Below the pieces are notes generated by a model. It ran no database searches. It was not told where the DNA came from and saw only the letters and a list, made by a program, of their open reading frames with translations. From NCBI GenBank assembly GCA_028376655.1, contig JAONAZ010000009.1, forward strand, positions 1 to 36,503: 36,503 bases of DNA, written 5' to 3'. Positions 6,253 to 14,699 of the stretch are shown here, one piece after another. The translations under genes were made by a program, and so were the position numbers. This DNA is from Acidimicrobiia bacterium (GTDB taxonomy: Bacteria; Actinomycetota; Acidimicrobiia; Actinomarinales; Actinomarinaceae). Each line of letters opens with the position of its first letter. The stretch's first letter is position 1.

Positions 6253-7296
6253 CTAAATATTTTTGAAAATATATTTATTAAACACTTTCATTTTTTCAAC
6301 CCAAGTGTCTTCATAAAAATAATGTACAGATGCAGCAACAGATGACAATAAGGCATTTCCATCTTGCGGGGTAAAACAATAACCCGTCAACTGATTACCT
6401 TTTACGTGTAGCGAATCAACTGCGACAACACCATGTGAGAGAATTCTTCCGTGGTATCCATGGTCTCGACCGAAAGAGAAGACTTTATTGGAGGAGAGTT
6501 TCTCAGTAGACATAAGATGCTCACTACTATCTAACTCTTCCAGGACGGTATTAAGCTCTAAACTATTTTCAAATGTTAAGTTGAACCAAAGCGTATGCAT
6601 GTATTGGGTTGGTAGTTTTATCGCTGAGGAAAATAGATCTAACTCCAGACCATCTTGTTTGAATAATTCATAAACATCCCTTGCATGATGCGTACCGAAA
6701 TCCTGGTTGTCATGCTTGGTAATAGTCGGAGATGGAGCAAAAGAGTCATTTTGCGAGACATCATTTGCCCTACGAAGACAAACAAATCTTCCATCACTCA
6801 ATTCTCGACCTGCATCTTGAGTAAAAGTTTTAACAATTGAGGCCATGTTGTGGGTATTGCATGAAGCAACAAGGTATTTATTAATATCAGTGGTCAATAC
6901 ATCATTATTTATTCCCCAGGCAAAGAAGGGGCCAAAGCCATGCTCTGAACCCTGAGCGAGATAGCGCTTACCAGGATCTAATTTAGAATACACCCTATCC
7001 CAATTGTCATTTCCAGTTGGTGTACAGTCAATAATTACTTGAGAATCTATATATGCGTTCGCAACATCACCAGCATCAAAACCTAATGTTTTAAAATCTG
7101 CAATAGTTTCTGTTTTGGTAACTAACTCAGCACCTTTTCTCTGGAGTGCTTCTACTTTTCCTCTTTCCTCAGTTAAAGGAGTTCTTTTGAAAAAGTAGAC
7201 GTTGTCAATACCTAGTGCTGGTTTATGTTCAGCAAGTAAACCAATAAGAGGTTCACCAATTGTTCCAGTTCCCACGACTAAAATGTTTTTACTCAA
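6253..7296 (-). CDS. Type II (archaeal-type) glyceraldehyde-3-phosphate dehydrogenase homologue
   Basis: The 347 residues do not look like the usual bacterial GapA. They follow the archaeal type II family in order: N-terminal nucleotide fold GTGTIGEPL (residues 10-18); VIIDCTPTG (87-95); the catalytic-cysteine motif ASCNT (144-148, Cys146); RRANDVSQ (175-182), then HHARDV (203-208); and LPTQYMH (228-234), aligning with the archaeal PTTLMH. In the family the cysteine forms the thioester with glyceraldehyde 3-phosphate, and the enzyme can use NADP. Some otherwise typical positions differ, so another oxidoreductase role is possible. No in-frame ATG lies near the N-terminus. TTG at 7294-7296 gives the expected beginning, only 24 bp from the divergent ppdK ATG. 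Confidence 0.7.
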   Translation of the reverse strand: MSKNILVVGTGTIGEPLIGLLAEHKPALGIDNVYFFKRTPLTEERGKVEALQRKGAELVTKTETIADFKTLGFDAGDVANAYIDSQVIIDCTPTGNDNWDRVYSKLDPGKRYLAQGSEHGFGPFFAWGINNDVLTTDINKYLVASCNTHNMASIVKTFTQDAGRELSDGRFVCLRRANDVSQNDSFAPSPTITKHDNQDFGTHHARDVYELFKQDGLELDLFSSAIKLPTQYMHTLWFNLTFENSLELNTVLEELDSSEHLMSTEKLSSNKVFSFGRDHGYHGRILSHGVVAVDSLHVKGNQLTGYCFTPQDGNALLSSVAASVHYFYEDTWVEKMKVFNKYIFKNI

Positions 7297-7320
7297 TATA
7301 ATATAAGAATATCAAATATT
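7297..7320. promoter_or_regulatory. 24 bp divergent promoter region between GAPDH-like gene and ppdK
   Basis: The two start codons face away from each other across 24 bp. On the plus strand a perfect TATAAT (7297-7302) precedes the ppdK ATG by 18 nt. On the minus strand TATATT (7300-7305) lies directly before the TTG start. The two -10-like elements overlap, so the promoters probably compete. Neither gene shows a Shine-Dalgarno sequence. Confidence 0.5.
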
Positions 7321-9969
7321 ATGAATAACAACCACATTTTTGAATTTTCCAAAAACCATACAGATGGAGATGCTTCGTTAACAGATTTACTTGGAGGTAA
7401 AGGTGCAAACTTAGCTGAGATGAGCAAAATGGGTATTCAGGTTCCACCAGGTTTCACAATCACAACTGAGGTTTGCAACTACTTCATGGAACATGAAAAA
7501 TTACCAGATAGTTTAGAAAAAGAAATTAAGGTAGCTATCGAGAAACTAGAACAATACTCCGATAAACAATTCGGTGGAGACGGTACACCACTACTTTTAT
7601 CTGTTCGTTCAGGTGGTAAAGTATCTATGCCGGGAATGATGGACTCAATTCTAAATATTGGTTTAAATGATGAAAATGTTAGTAAGTTAGCAGAGGCATT
7701 CGATGATGAGAGATTTGCTTTAGATTCATACAGGAGATTAATTCAAATGTACTCCAATGTAGTGTTGGGCTTGGAACATGAGCGCTTCGAAGCAGTCATC
7801 GCTAACAAAAAAAGAATGGATAATGTTGCCTCTGATGCAGATTTTACTGTTGATCAATTAAATTGGATTATCGATGCTTTTAAAAATACAATTGAGAGAT
7901 TCTCTGAAGTTCCCTTTCCACAGGATCCTCAGGATCAACTAGTTGGTGCTGTAGAAGCAGTTTTTGCTAGTTGGCTAAACGATAGAGCTGTAACCTACAG
8001 GAAAATTAATAATATTCCTGACACATGGGGAACAGGGGCAACAATTCAAACTATGGTTTTTGGTAATTTAAATGAAAAGTCTGGTACGGGAGTAGCTTTT
8101 ACAAGAAATCCATCCGATGGGATTAAAGAATTATATGGAGAGTATTTAATGAATGCACAGGGAGAAGATGTTGTTGCAGGAATTAGAACACCATTACCAC
8201 TCAATAAAGAAGCATCAACTGGCGGTGATTCTTTAGAAGTAAAGCATCCTAAGGTTTATGAAGAGATAGTTAATACTGCTAGCAAGCTTGAAAATCACTT
8301 TAAAGAAGTTCAAGACATAGAATTTACAATCGAGAATGAAAAAGTCTTCTTATTGCAGACAAGAAAAGCCAAAAGAACTGCTCAAGCAAGTGTCAAGATT
8401 GTAATTGATATGGTTGAAGAGGGAGTTGTTACTAAAAAAGAGGGACTCTTGATGGTCGATGCTAATAATATAAATAATCTTTTACACCCACAGTTTGTGG
8501 AATCACAAGAAAAAAAATTCTTTAATAAAGCTTTGAATGCATCGCCTGGAGCAGCAGTTGGTGAAATTGTATTTGATGCAGATAAAGCAGAGGAAGAGGC
8601 GACAAAGGGTAGAGATGTCATTCTCGTGAGAGATGAAACAAGCCCAGAAGATATTCACGGTATGCATTCTTCTGTAGGAATCCTGACAACAAAAGGTGGC
8701 ATGACCAGTCACGCTGCAGTTGTTGCACGAGGCATGGGTAAGCCATGTGTTGTTGGAGCTGAAAATCTTTTTATTGACCTAGAAGAGAAAACTATATCAA
8801 ATGGAACCATCACCCTCGAAGAAGGAGATTTAATTTCTCTTGATGGAACATTGGGTGAAGTATATATAGGAGAGTTAGAATCGGAACCACCCAAGCTTTC
8901 TAAAGAGTTCAATACACTTATGGAGTGGAGTGATGAATTTAGAAGAATGAAGGTTAGAGCTAATGCAGAAACAACCATGGATACAAAAAAAGCTTTAGAG
9001 TTTGGAGCTGAGGGCATTGGTCTTTGTAGAACTGAACATATGTTTTTTGAAGGGGAAAGAATCATTCCTATGCGTGAGATGATAATGTCTGACAGCGTGC
9101 AGGGAAGGAAAAGAGCATTACGTAAATTAATCAAATACCAAGTGGCTGATTTCGAATCTATTTTTAAATTACTGCAAGAAAAACCAATTACTGTACGACT
9201 CCTTGATCCACCTATGCATGAGTTTTTGCCTAAGAGTGATATTGAAATGACAGATTTAGCAAATGTTATAGGTGTTACTCCTACTTATGTGAGGGAGATG
9301 CTTTTAAGACTCTCAGAAAGCAATCCTATGCTTGGTCATCGTGGAGTAAGGCTTGGATTGAGTTATCCAGAAATTTACGAAATGCAAGTTGAAGCAATTT
9401 TGAAAGCTGCACATAAGTTGTTTAAAAAAGATGGAGTAATGGTAACTCCTGAAATAATGATTCCACTTGTCATGAATGCTTCAGAGCTAGAGCAAATGAA
9501 AGAAATTCTTATTCATAAAATTCAAAAGGTAGAAAAGAAACTAGATTTTGAATTTTCTTACACCATAGGAACAATGATTGAGTTACCAAGTGCAGCATTA
9601 AACTCTACCGCAATTTCAGAGCATGCAGATTTCTTTTCATTTGGAACTAATGACTTAACACAGACTACCCTCGGTCTCTCAAGAGACGATGCTTCGAAGT
9701 TTTTAAATGAATATGTAGAAAGAGATATTTTTAGTGTTGATCCTTTCGTCTCAATTGACGTTGAGACTGTCGGAAAATTAGTTGAAACATCAGTTCTTGA
9801 TGGTCGAAAAAAGAATAAAGATATCAAAATAGGTGTTTGTGGTGAACATGCTGGTGAAGCAGATTCAATAAACTTTTTTAATACTTTAGGGATTGACTAC
9901 ATATCTTGTTCCCCCTTTAGGATTCCAACTGCTCGATTAGCAGCTGCACAAGCTGAAATTACTAAATAA
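7321..9969 (+). CDS. ppdK: Pyruvate, phosphate dikinase
   Basis: This 882-residue cytosolic enzyme interconverts pyruvate + ATP + Pi and phosphoenolpyruvate + AMP + PPi. It is full length, with an N-terminal ATP-grasp domain (LGGKGANLAEM at about residues 24-34, then SVRSGGKVSMPGMMDSILN), a swivelling phospho-histidine domain, and a C-terminal PEP/pyruvate TIM barrel. The phosphorylated His464 sits in GGMTSHAAVVARGMGKPCV, and the C-terminal catalytic Cys840 in GVCGEHAGE. Both positions correspond to known PPDK residues. It diverges from the type II GAPDH homologue across 24 bp, so the two could be reciprocally controlled steps of lower glycolysis/gluconeogenesis. All key motifs are intact. 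Confidence 0.97.
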   Translation: MNNNHIFEFSKNHTDGDASLTDLLGGKGANLAEMSKMGIQVPPGFTITTEVCNYFMEHEKLPDSLEKEIKVAIEKLEQYSDKQFGGDGTPLLLSVRSGGKVSMPGMMDSILNIGLNDENVSKLAEAFDDERFALDSYRRLIQMYSNVVLGLEHERFEAVIANKKRMDNVASDADFTVDQLNWIIDAFKNTIERFSEVPFPQDPQDQLVGAVEAVFASWLNDRAVTYRKINNIPDTWGTGATIQTMVFGNLNEKSGTGVAFTRNPSDGIKELYGEYLMNAQGEDVVAGIRTPLPLNKEASTGGDSLEVKHPKVYEEIVNTASKLENHFKEVQDIEFTIENEKVFLLQTRKAKRTAQASVKIVIDMVEEGVVTKKEGLLMVDANNINNLLHPQFVESQEKKFFNKALNASPGAAVGEIVFDADKAEEEATKGRDVILVRDETSPEDIHGMHSSVGILTTKGGMTSHAAVVARGMGKPCVVGAENLFIDLEEKTISNGTITLEEGDLISLDGTLGEVYIGELESEPPKLSKEFNTLMEWSDEFRRMKVRANAETTMDTKKALEFGAEGIGLCRTEHMFFEGERIIPMREMIMSDSVQGRKRALRKLIKYQVADFESIFKLLQEKPITVRLLDPPMHEFLPKSDIEMTDLANVIGVTPTYVREMLLRLSESNPMLGHRGVRLGLSYPEIYEMQVEAILKAAHKLFKKDGVMVTPEIMIPLVMNASELEQMKEILIHKIQKVEKKLDFEFSYTIGTMIELPSAALNSTAISEHADFFSFGTNDLTQTTLGLSRDDASKFLNEYVERDIFSVDPFVSIDVETVGKLVETSVLDGRKKNKDIKIGVCGEHAGEADSINFFNTLGIDYISCSPFRIPTARLAAAQAEITK

Positions 9970-10015
9970 TTAAATTTCTTTGATACATAGTCTCTACTTT
10001 TAGAGTCTTAGTTAG

Positions 10016-10021
10016 TAGGAT
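10016..10021 (+). promoter_or_regulatory. -10-like TAGGAT for the enoyl reductase gene
   Basis: TAGGAT ends 6 nt before the ATG at 10028. The same hexamer with the same spacing precedes the lipoprotein genes at 10836 and 14580. Confidence 0.55.
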
Positions 10022-10027
10022 AAAAAC

Positions 10028-10807
10028 ATGATCTTAAAAGATAAAAAAATATTAATCACAGGTATTTTAACTGATAAAAGTATTGCCTATGCATCTGCTC
10101 AGGTTGCAATAGAAAATGGAGCACAAGTTGTTGCTACCGGATTTGGTAAAGGCCTTAGAATTACAGAAAGAGCTGTTAAAAGATTGTCTGATGATATTCA
10201 AGTTTATGAAATGGATATTCAAAATCCTGAACAAGTTGAGACAGCTATGGGCAATATAAAAGATAATTTTGGTAATCTTGATGGAATCCTACACGCCATT
10301 GCATTTTCACCGACCGAAGCAATGGGAGGCAACTTCATGAATACAACCGTTGAAGATGCACTCACTTCTTTTGAAGTATCAGCATTTTCCTTAAAAACCT
10401 TATCCCAGGGATTTTCACCCATATTAAATAATCCAGGCTCGATCGTCGCTTTAGATTTTGACAACACACAAGCATGGCCAGGATATGACTGGCAGGGAGT
10501 TGCGAAATCAAGCCTTCAATCAATCGTAAGATATCTTGCTTTCTATATGGGTAAAGATGGAGTAAGAGTAAATGCTGTAGCAGCCGGTCCTCTTGCAACA
10601 ACGGCAGCAAAAAATATTCCAGGATTTGGCGATATGGATGATGAATGGAACCAGAGAGCACCTCTAGGGTGGGACTCAAAAGATGCCATACCAGTTGCTA
10701 AAGTAGTTAACTTTTTACTATCAGAATTTTCAGAAGCAGTATCTGGTGAAATAATTCATGCTGATGGTGGAGCACACTCTGTCGGCGGAACGATGTTGCC
10801 TAAATAA
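10028..10807 (+). CDS. fabI: Enoyl-[acyl-carrier-protein] reductase, InhA/FabI type
   Basis: This NAD(P)H-dependent reductase completes each fatty-acid elongation cycle. The 259 residues begin with ITGILTDKSIAY, the divergent SDR nucleotide motif of enoyl reductases. The catalytic pair is Tyr153 and Lys160 (YDWQGVAK, the YxxxxxxK spacing of FabI/InhA). VNAVAAGPLATTAA, APLGWDSKDAIPVAK and a C-terminal IIHADGGAH resemble mycobacterial InhA more than E. coli FabI, which supports an actinobacterial origin. It stands alone about 8 kb from the main fab operon, with its own leaderless-type promoter. The triclosan/isoniazid response cannot be judged from sequence alone. Confidence 0.93.
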   Translation: MILKDKKILITGILTDKSIAYASAQVAIENGAQVVATGFGKGLRITERAVKRLSDDIQVYEMDIQNPEQVETAMGNIKDNFGNLDGILHAIAFSPTEAMGGNFMNTTVEDALTSFEVSAFSLKTLSQGFSPILNNPGSIVALDFDNTQAWPGYDWQGVAKSSLQSIVRYLAFYMGKDGVRVNAVAAGPLATTAAKNIPGFGDMDDEWNQRAPLGWDSKDAIPVAKVVNFLLSEFSEAVSGEIIHADGGAHSVGGTMLPK

Positions 10808-10823
10808 TCAAGTCATTTTCTGA

Positions 10824-10829
10824 TAGGAT
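10824..10829 (+). promoter_or_regulatory. -10-like TAGGAT for lipoprotein at 10836
   Basis: TAGGAT, preceded by TGA in the extended -10 style, ends 6 nt before the ATG at 10836. The minus-strand lipoprotein at 14580 has the same TGATAGGAT and the same spacing. Confidence 0.55.
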
Positions 10830-10835
10830 AAGTGA

Positions 10836-13364
10836 ATGAGAAAATATTTAGTCATCGTCCTTGCATTCTTCACTTTCTGCTCAAACGATGCTTCTATAAC
10901 TGATGATTATTATGTCCTAGACTGTAGCGAAATAGAAAAAAATTTTAGTCAAATGGAAGAAAGTATAGAAGAATTAGAAAGTAAGGATTCTCTTACCCTT
11001 GAGGAAGAGCAGGAATTAGAAAACCTTATGGATCGAATCGTATGTCACGAAGAGTATGTTAAGGAGGCTGAAGATGATTACGAAGACCAGCCTTTTGACG
11101 AAGAAGAATTAACAGATTTTAATGATCCGATTGTAGCTAAATACTTTACTGAAAACGAGGCTGATCCAAGTTATAACCCAGGTAAATTTTTACCTCGTCA
11201 CTGTACTTATGAGGGAAGATATGAAGATATTTTTTATGAAGAGACCCCCGTCCTTGAGGTGCCATTTAAAGATGAATTAATTTTAGATTTGTATCCAGAA
11301 ACGCTCGGACTTTTTAGTGAGGGACTGTTTCCAAGAAATATCGAAGATTATGGTGGAGAGTACGGAGAGCAGCTTGGTGAATTTAAATGTCAACCAGATT
11401 GGAGTTTTAGCTCTAGTTTTGGTGGAGACGTAGTAGCAACAAATAATGAGCCAGATGAAACAAAAAGACAAGATTTTTACGGACTGTCATTTTACGATAG
11501 AATATTTCCTTTTTACAGTGTGACGCCTGCAGAGCAACAAGGACTTTGGGGGCAATGGATTCAAGCTCCAGATTCACATCCCTATGGACCAGCAGGCGGA
11601 AGTATTGAGGGTGGGCTAGGTGTATATGACAAATTTGGACGTACAAAATATCCAATCTATATGGCCTCTGGAGCAACTTTGTACTACAACCCAAATAGTT
11701 CATTTTATGGTTGGGGTTTCTATGAAACAAGAGTTCCTTGCGATTGTTATGGTGGTGTTCAACTCACAAACAAAGTATTAAATCTTCCAAATGCTATTCA
11801 CTTTGATGAAGATCAAAATGAATACAATGAAGATGGAGGTATATATTTTGGACATGGCTGGTTTGCGCTTCCTATTTTTAGCGGAGACAAGAGAGTTGAA
11901 ACTCAAGAACCAACAACTGATACAGGGAAGTTGACATGGACTTTTATTGCAAATACCGCCCAGTACAGTGGTCCAATGTGGGCATATGTTCCAGAGTTTT
12001 GGCATAGAAGAATTGATAGATGGAATGCTTTAGAAATGATTTTAGATGGTGAAGATCAGATATCAGAGGAAAATTATCAAACTCTAATTGATTTTCTTGG
12101 TAACAAAATAGATAAAGACACTTTATATGAAGAAATTTCAGATGAAGAATGGTTTATTAGCGATGTTGAGGAGTTTGACCAAGAACAAGGAGGGGTGTTT
12201 TGGGTTGATGAAAAAAATACACTTGCTTACACTACAACAGAATATGCAGCTATTGGATCAGAAATGGGAGAGTTACCAGCATTTACTGAATATGATAACG
12301 ATGGAAATTTATATTTAAAAATTTTCCCACCATCTGTGCCATCAACTGGTGATAAAGAATATTTCACATTAGACGGAAGAATATATGATATTAATTTATA
12401 TAATCATTTTGTTGATTTCTTCTCTGGATCTCAAGATTTAAGTGATATGGATCCAAGTTTTTTAAAATTCTCGAAACCACTAGTTGTTGAAAGAACGGAG
12501 AAAGCTCGACCAGATTTAGAAATGTCCGACTTATTTGTAAGTACAGATTCACAATCTTCATATCAAGCTGAAACTCTTGATGGCTTATCTGTTTCATGGA
12601 ATGTAGTACTAACGGGTGAGACAAATAATGGTGAAACAAATATGTTTTGGGACTGGTCGGGAACTAATAGTGAGGATAGAGATTTGAGTCAGTATTATAA
12701 AGTAGAAATTAACGGATCAAGTGAAGATTTTGAAGATTATATTTTCACTCCTGTTGATGAAAGCGAAGTACCAGGATCATTACAAGTATTAGAGATGAGT
12801 ACACTTGAACGTACTGTATCTTATATGCCTCATATTAAGACAGCTCAAGATAGTAGTTTAGAAGCTGAAATAAAGTCTGATATAGATGAATCATTAGGTA
12901 TTGACTCAACACCACTTGATTTTTCATGTTGGGATTGTGAAAGTGAGGGATGTGATCCTGAAATCTATGAGTCAGTTTTAGATGATGGCAGTAAAATTAA
13001 ATATCGCTGGTATAGATTCAAAGATCAACCAAGTTTTAAGTATTTAAAAATAGATTATCCTGATATTTACACTGACGAGTATTTAGATCTTGTTCAATCA
13101 AGAGTTGAACAAATGCATAAAGAATGGGGACCAAACCAAGAGTTTATTGCTAATCCTGAGACTTTAGAAAATTTTCATCTTGTGGAGCTTGATAACGGAT
13201 CCGTTGTTAAACCCCCAGTTGGTAAAGAAGTTGGTTGGGTGCCTATAGTTTTAGAACTAGAGATACCTTATGGTGAGTATCAAGATCAATTACACTATAA
13301 CGAGTTTATGGAACTGTATGGTGAAAGGGCAAATGAGTTCAGCGCGATAACGATGCTTCCTTAA
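10836..13364 (+). CDS. Large secreted lipoprotein of unknown function (842 aa)
   Basis: I do not recognise a catalytic family. The N-terminus is a lipoprotein signal (MRKYLVIVLAFFTFC, Cys15), with Phe just before the cysteine. A short acidic coiled coil follows (about residues 27-65), containing KDSLTLEEEQELENL. That coiled coil and the signal peptide are nearly repeated in the lipoprotein at 13375-14580, although the rest is unrelated. The main body is acidic and rich in Trp, Tyr and Gly. It has a cysteine pair DCDCYG-like region near residue 300 (PCDCYGG), FGHGWFALP near 345, and a cysteine cluster CWDCESEGC near 690. No HExxH is present. The likely location is the outer face of the membrane. 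It is convergent with the next gene, with a 10 bp gap. Confidence 0.8.
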   Translation: MRKYLVIVLAFFTFCSNDASITDDYYVLDCSEIEKNFSQMEESIEELESKDSLTLEEEQELENLMDRIVCHEEYVKEAEDDYEDQPFDEEELTDFNDPIVAKYFTENEADPSYNPGKFLPRHCTYEGRYEDIFYEETPVLEVPFKDELILDLYPETLGLFSEGLFPRNIEDYGGEYGEQLGEFKCQPDWSFSSSFGGDVVATNNEPDETKRQDFYGLSFYDRIFPFYSVTPAEQQGLWGQWIQAPDSHPYGPAGGSIEGGLGVYDKFGRTKYPIYMASGATLYYNPNSSFYGWGFYETRVPCDCYGGVQLTNKVLNLPNAIHFDEDQNEYNEDGGIYFGHGWFALPIFSGDKRVETQEPTTDTGKLTWTFIANTAQYSGPMWAYVPEFWHRRIDRWNALEMILDGEDQISEENYQTLIDFLGNKIDKDTLYEEISDEEWFISDVEEFDQEQGGVFWVDEKNTLAYTTTEYAAIGSEMGELPAFTEYDNDGNLYLKIFPPSVPSTGDKEYFTLDGRIYDINLYNHFVDFFSGSQDLSDMDPSFLKFSKPLVVERTEKARPDLEMSDLFVSTDSQSSYQAETLDGLSVSWNVVLTGETNNGETNMFWDWSGTNSEDRDLSQYYKVEINGSSEDFEDYIFTPVDESEVPGSLQVLEMSTLERTVSYMPHIKTAQDSSLEAEIKSDIDESLGIDSTPLDFSCWDCESEGCDPEIYESVLDDGSKIKYRWYRFKDQPSFKYLKIDYPDIYTDEYLDLVQSRVEQMHKEWGPNQEFIANPETLENFHLVELDNGSVVKPPVGKEVGWVPIVLELEIPYGEYQDQLHYNEFMELYGERANEFSAITMLP

Positions 13365-13374
13365 TAATGTTACC

Positions 13375-14580
13375 TTAGTAACCCGATGAACCTGCCACTG
13401 TTGGATCGCCTACATCTCCATCTTGAAATATATCCCTTATAGTACTTAAATCTGGTTTACTGATAACAGGTGCTATATATGTGTTATATAACTCATGACC
13501 TAATGGATTATTTGTAAGAATCCCTGATGGTGTACGCATACTGTCATTCCATTCAGGAGAAAGCGTTCCATTTTCCCATAAACTAGTGTATTCAAACATA
13601 CCGAAGTTAAGTAAGTACAAGTATTCTTTCTGTGCAATTTCAAACATTTCTGGATCAGTCTTCCAAGCATCACCACCATATCCTTCTGAATCCCAAAGAC
13701 CTCCATCATAAGCTTCTTTCATGGCAGCATACACGGGTCCGCTTGCCCAATCTGATGAAAGGTATGAATATTGTTTAAGTGCTAATGCGTCTAAACCACT
13801 CATATGAATAGTATGGAATACGTGCTCAAGAACTTCTGCTGCATCAACGTCACCCTTGCCAAATCCCTCTCCAGAAGAATTTAAATACCAAACCATATCA
13901 TTGTTAAAGGTCGAGTCATTTATATCATCTAAATTGAAACTCTCAGGAGACCTAAGAAAATTAGAACTGTAATCATCTCCTCCTCCTCGCGCTACCCTTT
14001 GGAGTGTGGGTATTCCTGCATGATATGTACCTGGATCACCTTTTAGTGTCTTAATAAAAGTTATTTGTGCATTTGCATCTATGCCGTCTCCATTAGGATC
14101 TGTAAATAATTCAACCATTCGAGCAACTTTTTCTAAGAATGCATCAGGCACTGCTTGTTGTCCACCAACATTTCCCGCTGCTACAATTCTTACGCCATTA
14201 ATAGTGACTTCACGTTTATAGAATTCACTACCTGATCCGGCAACGTCAAGGATTCCACCTTTTTGATATGCAGAAGTTGTAGTAGTTTCTTCTTCAGTTA
14301 CTTGTGAGTCCTCTTCGAGCTCCTCTTCAGCCTCGTCTAAATCTTCTTCGAGTTCCTCTTCAGCCTCGTCTAAATCTTCTTCGAGTTCCTCGAATTGCTC
14401 CTCAAGGTTTTCTAATTCCTGCTCTTCCTCGGGAGTGAGTGAGTCCTTATTTTCTAAATCTTCTATTTTTTCTTCTGTTTGTATAATATCTTTTTCTATT
14501 TCGCTTAAGTCTGTAGATATATCTGCATCATTTGAGCAGAAAGTGAAGAATGCAAGAATGACAACAAAATATTTTTTCAT
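13375..14580 (-). CDS. Secreted lipoprotein with acidic coiled coil and EHxxHxxH motif
   Basis: The 401 residues begin with a lipoprotein signal ending FFTFC (Cys15). An acidic coiled coil (about 25-92) carries an 11-residue tandem repeat LEEDLDEAEEE, then a Thr-rich linker. The globular part (about 108-401) has VRIVAAGNVGGQQAVPDAFLE, a calcium-loop-like DPNGDGIDAN (161-170), and LEHVFHTIH (251-259) with Glu252, His253, His256 and His259. From memory this resembles an uncharacterised family of secreted proteins with a VPD..L..A start, a D-x-D-G segment, an E..H..TH motif and a C-terminal EY-rich helix. No enzymatic role is known to me. The ATG at 14580 has TAGGAT 6 nt upstream. Confidence 0.75.
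   Translation of the reverse strand: MKKYFVVILAFFTFCSNDADISTDLSEIEKDIIQTEEKIEDLENKDSLTPEEEQELENLEEQFEELEEDLDEAEEELEEDLDEAEEELEEDSQVTEEETTTTSAYQKGGILDVAGSGSEFYKREVTINGVRIVAAGNVGGQQAVPDAFLEKVARMVELFTDPNGDGIDANAQITFIKTLKGDPGTYHAGIPTLQRVARGGGDDYSSNFLRSPESFNLDDINDSTFNNDMVWYLNSSGEGFGKGDVDAAEVLEHVFHTIHMSGLDALALKQYSYLSSDWASGPVYAAMKEAYDGGLWDSEGYGGDAWKTDPEMFEIAQKEYLYLLNFGMFEYTSLWENGTLSPEWNDSMRTPSGILTNNPLGHELYNTYIAPVISKPDLSTIRDIFQDGDVGDPTVAGSSGY
14317..14390 (-). repeat. 33 bp tandem repeats in coiled-coil segment
   Basis: Two nearly identical 33 bp units (14317-14349, 14350-14382) and the start of a third encode the 11-residue LEEDLDEAEEE repeat. They differ at only one base, which suggests recent duplication. 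Confidence 0.75.
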
Positions 14581-14586
14581 ACATCA

Positions 14587-14592
14587 ATCCTA
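14587..14592 (-). promoter_or_regulatory. -10-like TAGGAT for lipoprotein starting at 14580
   Basis: On the minus strand TGATAGGAT ends 6 nt before ATG 14580. It matches the promoter of the lipoprotein at 10836. Confidence 0.55.
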
Positions 14593-14699
14593 TCAAGATG
14601 ATTCTTACTAGGCTTATTTTTTTTAACTATCTGTCAATAGGTCAGATGAGTTTAAAGTGATAACTGAATTTCCTAAATTTAAACTATTTAGTTTCGAAT

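Noticed and set aside
8382-9134. Minus-strand ORFs inside ppdK
   Set aside because: They are reverse-strand shadows of a fully conserved enzyme gene with no recognisable protein features.
9992-10005. CTCTA/TAGAG hairpin after ppdK
   Set aside because: The stem is only 5 bp and has no T tract, so it is too weak to call a terminator.
13369-13382. GTTAC/GTAAC hairpin between convergent lipoprotein genes
   Set aside because: This is a 5 bp stem without a T tract, partly within the stop codon region. It could arise by chance in AT-rich DNA.
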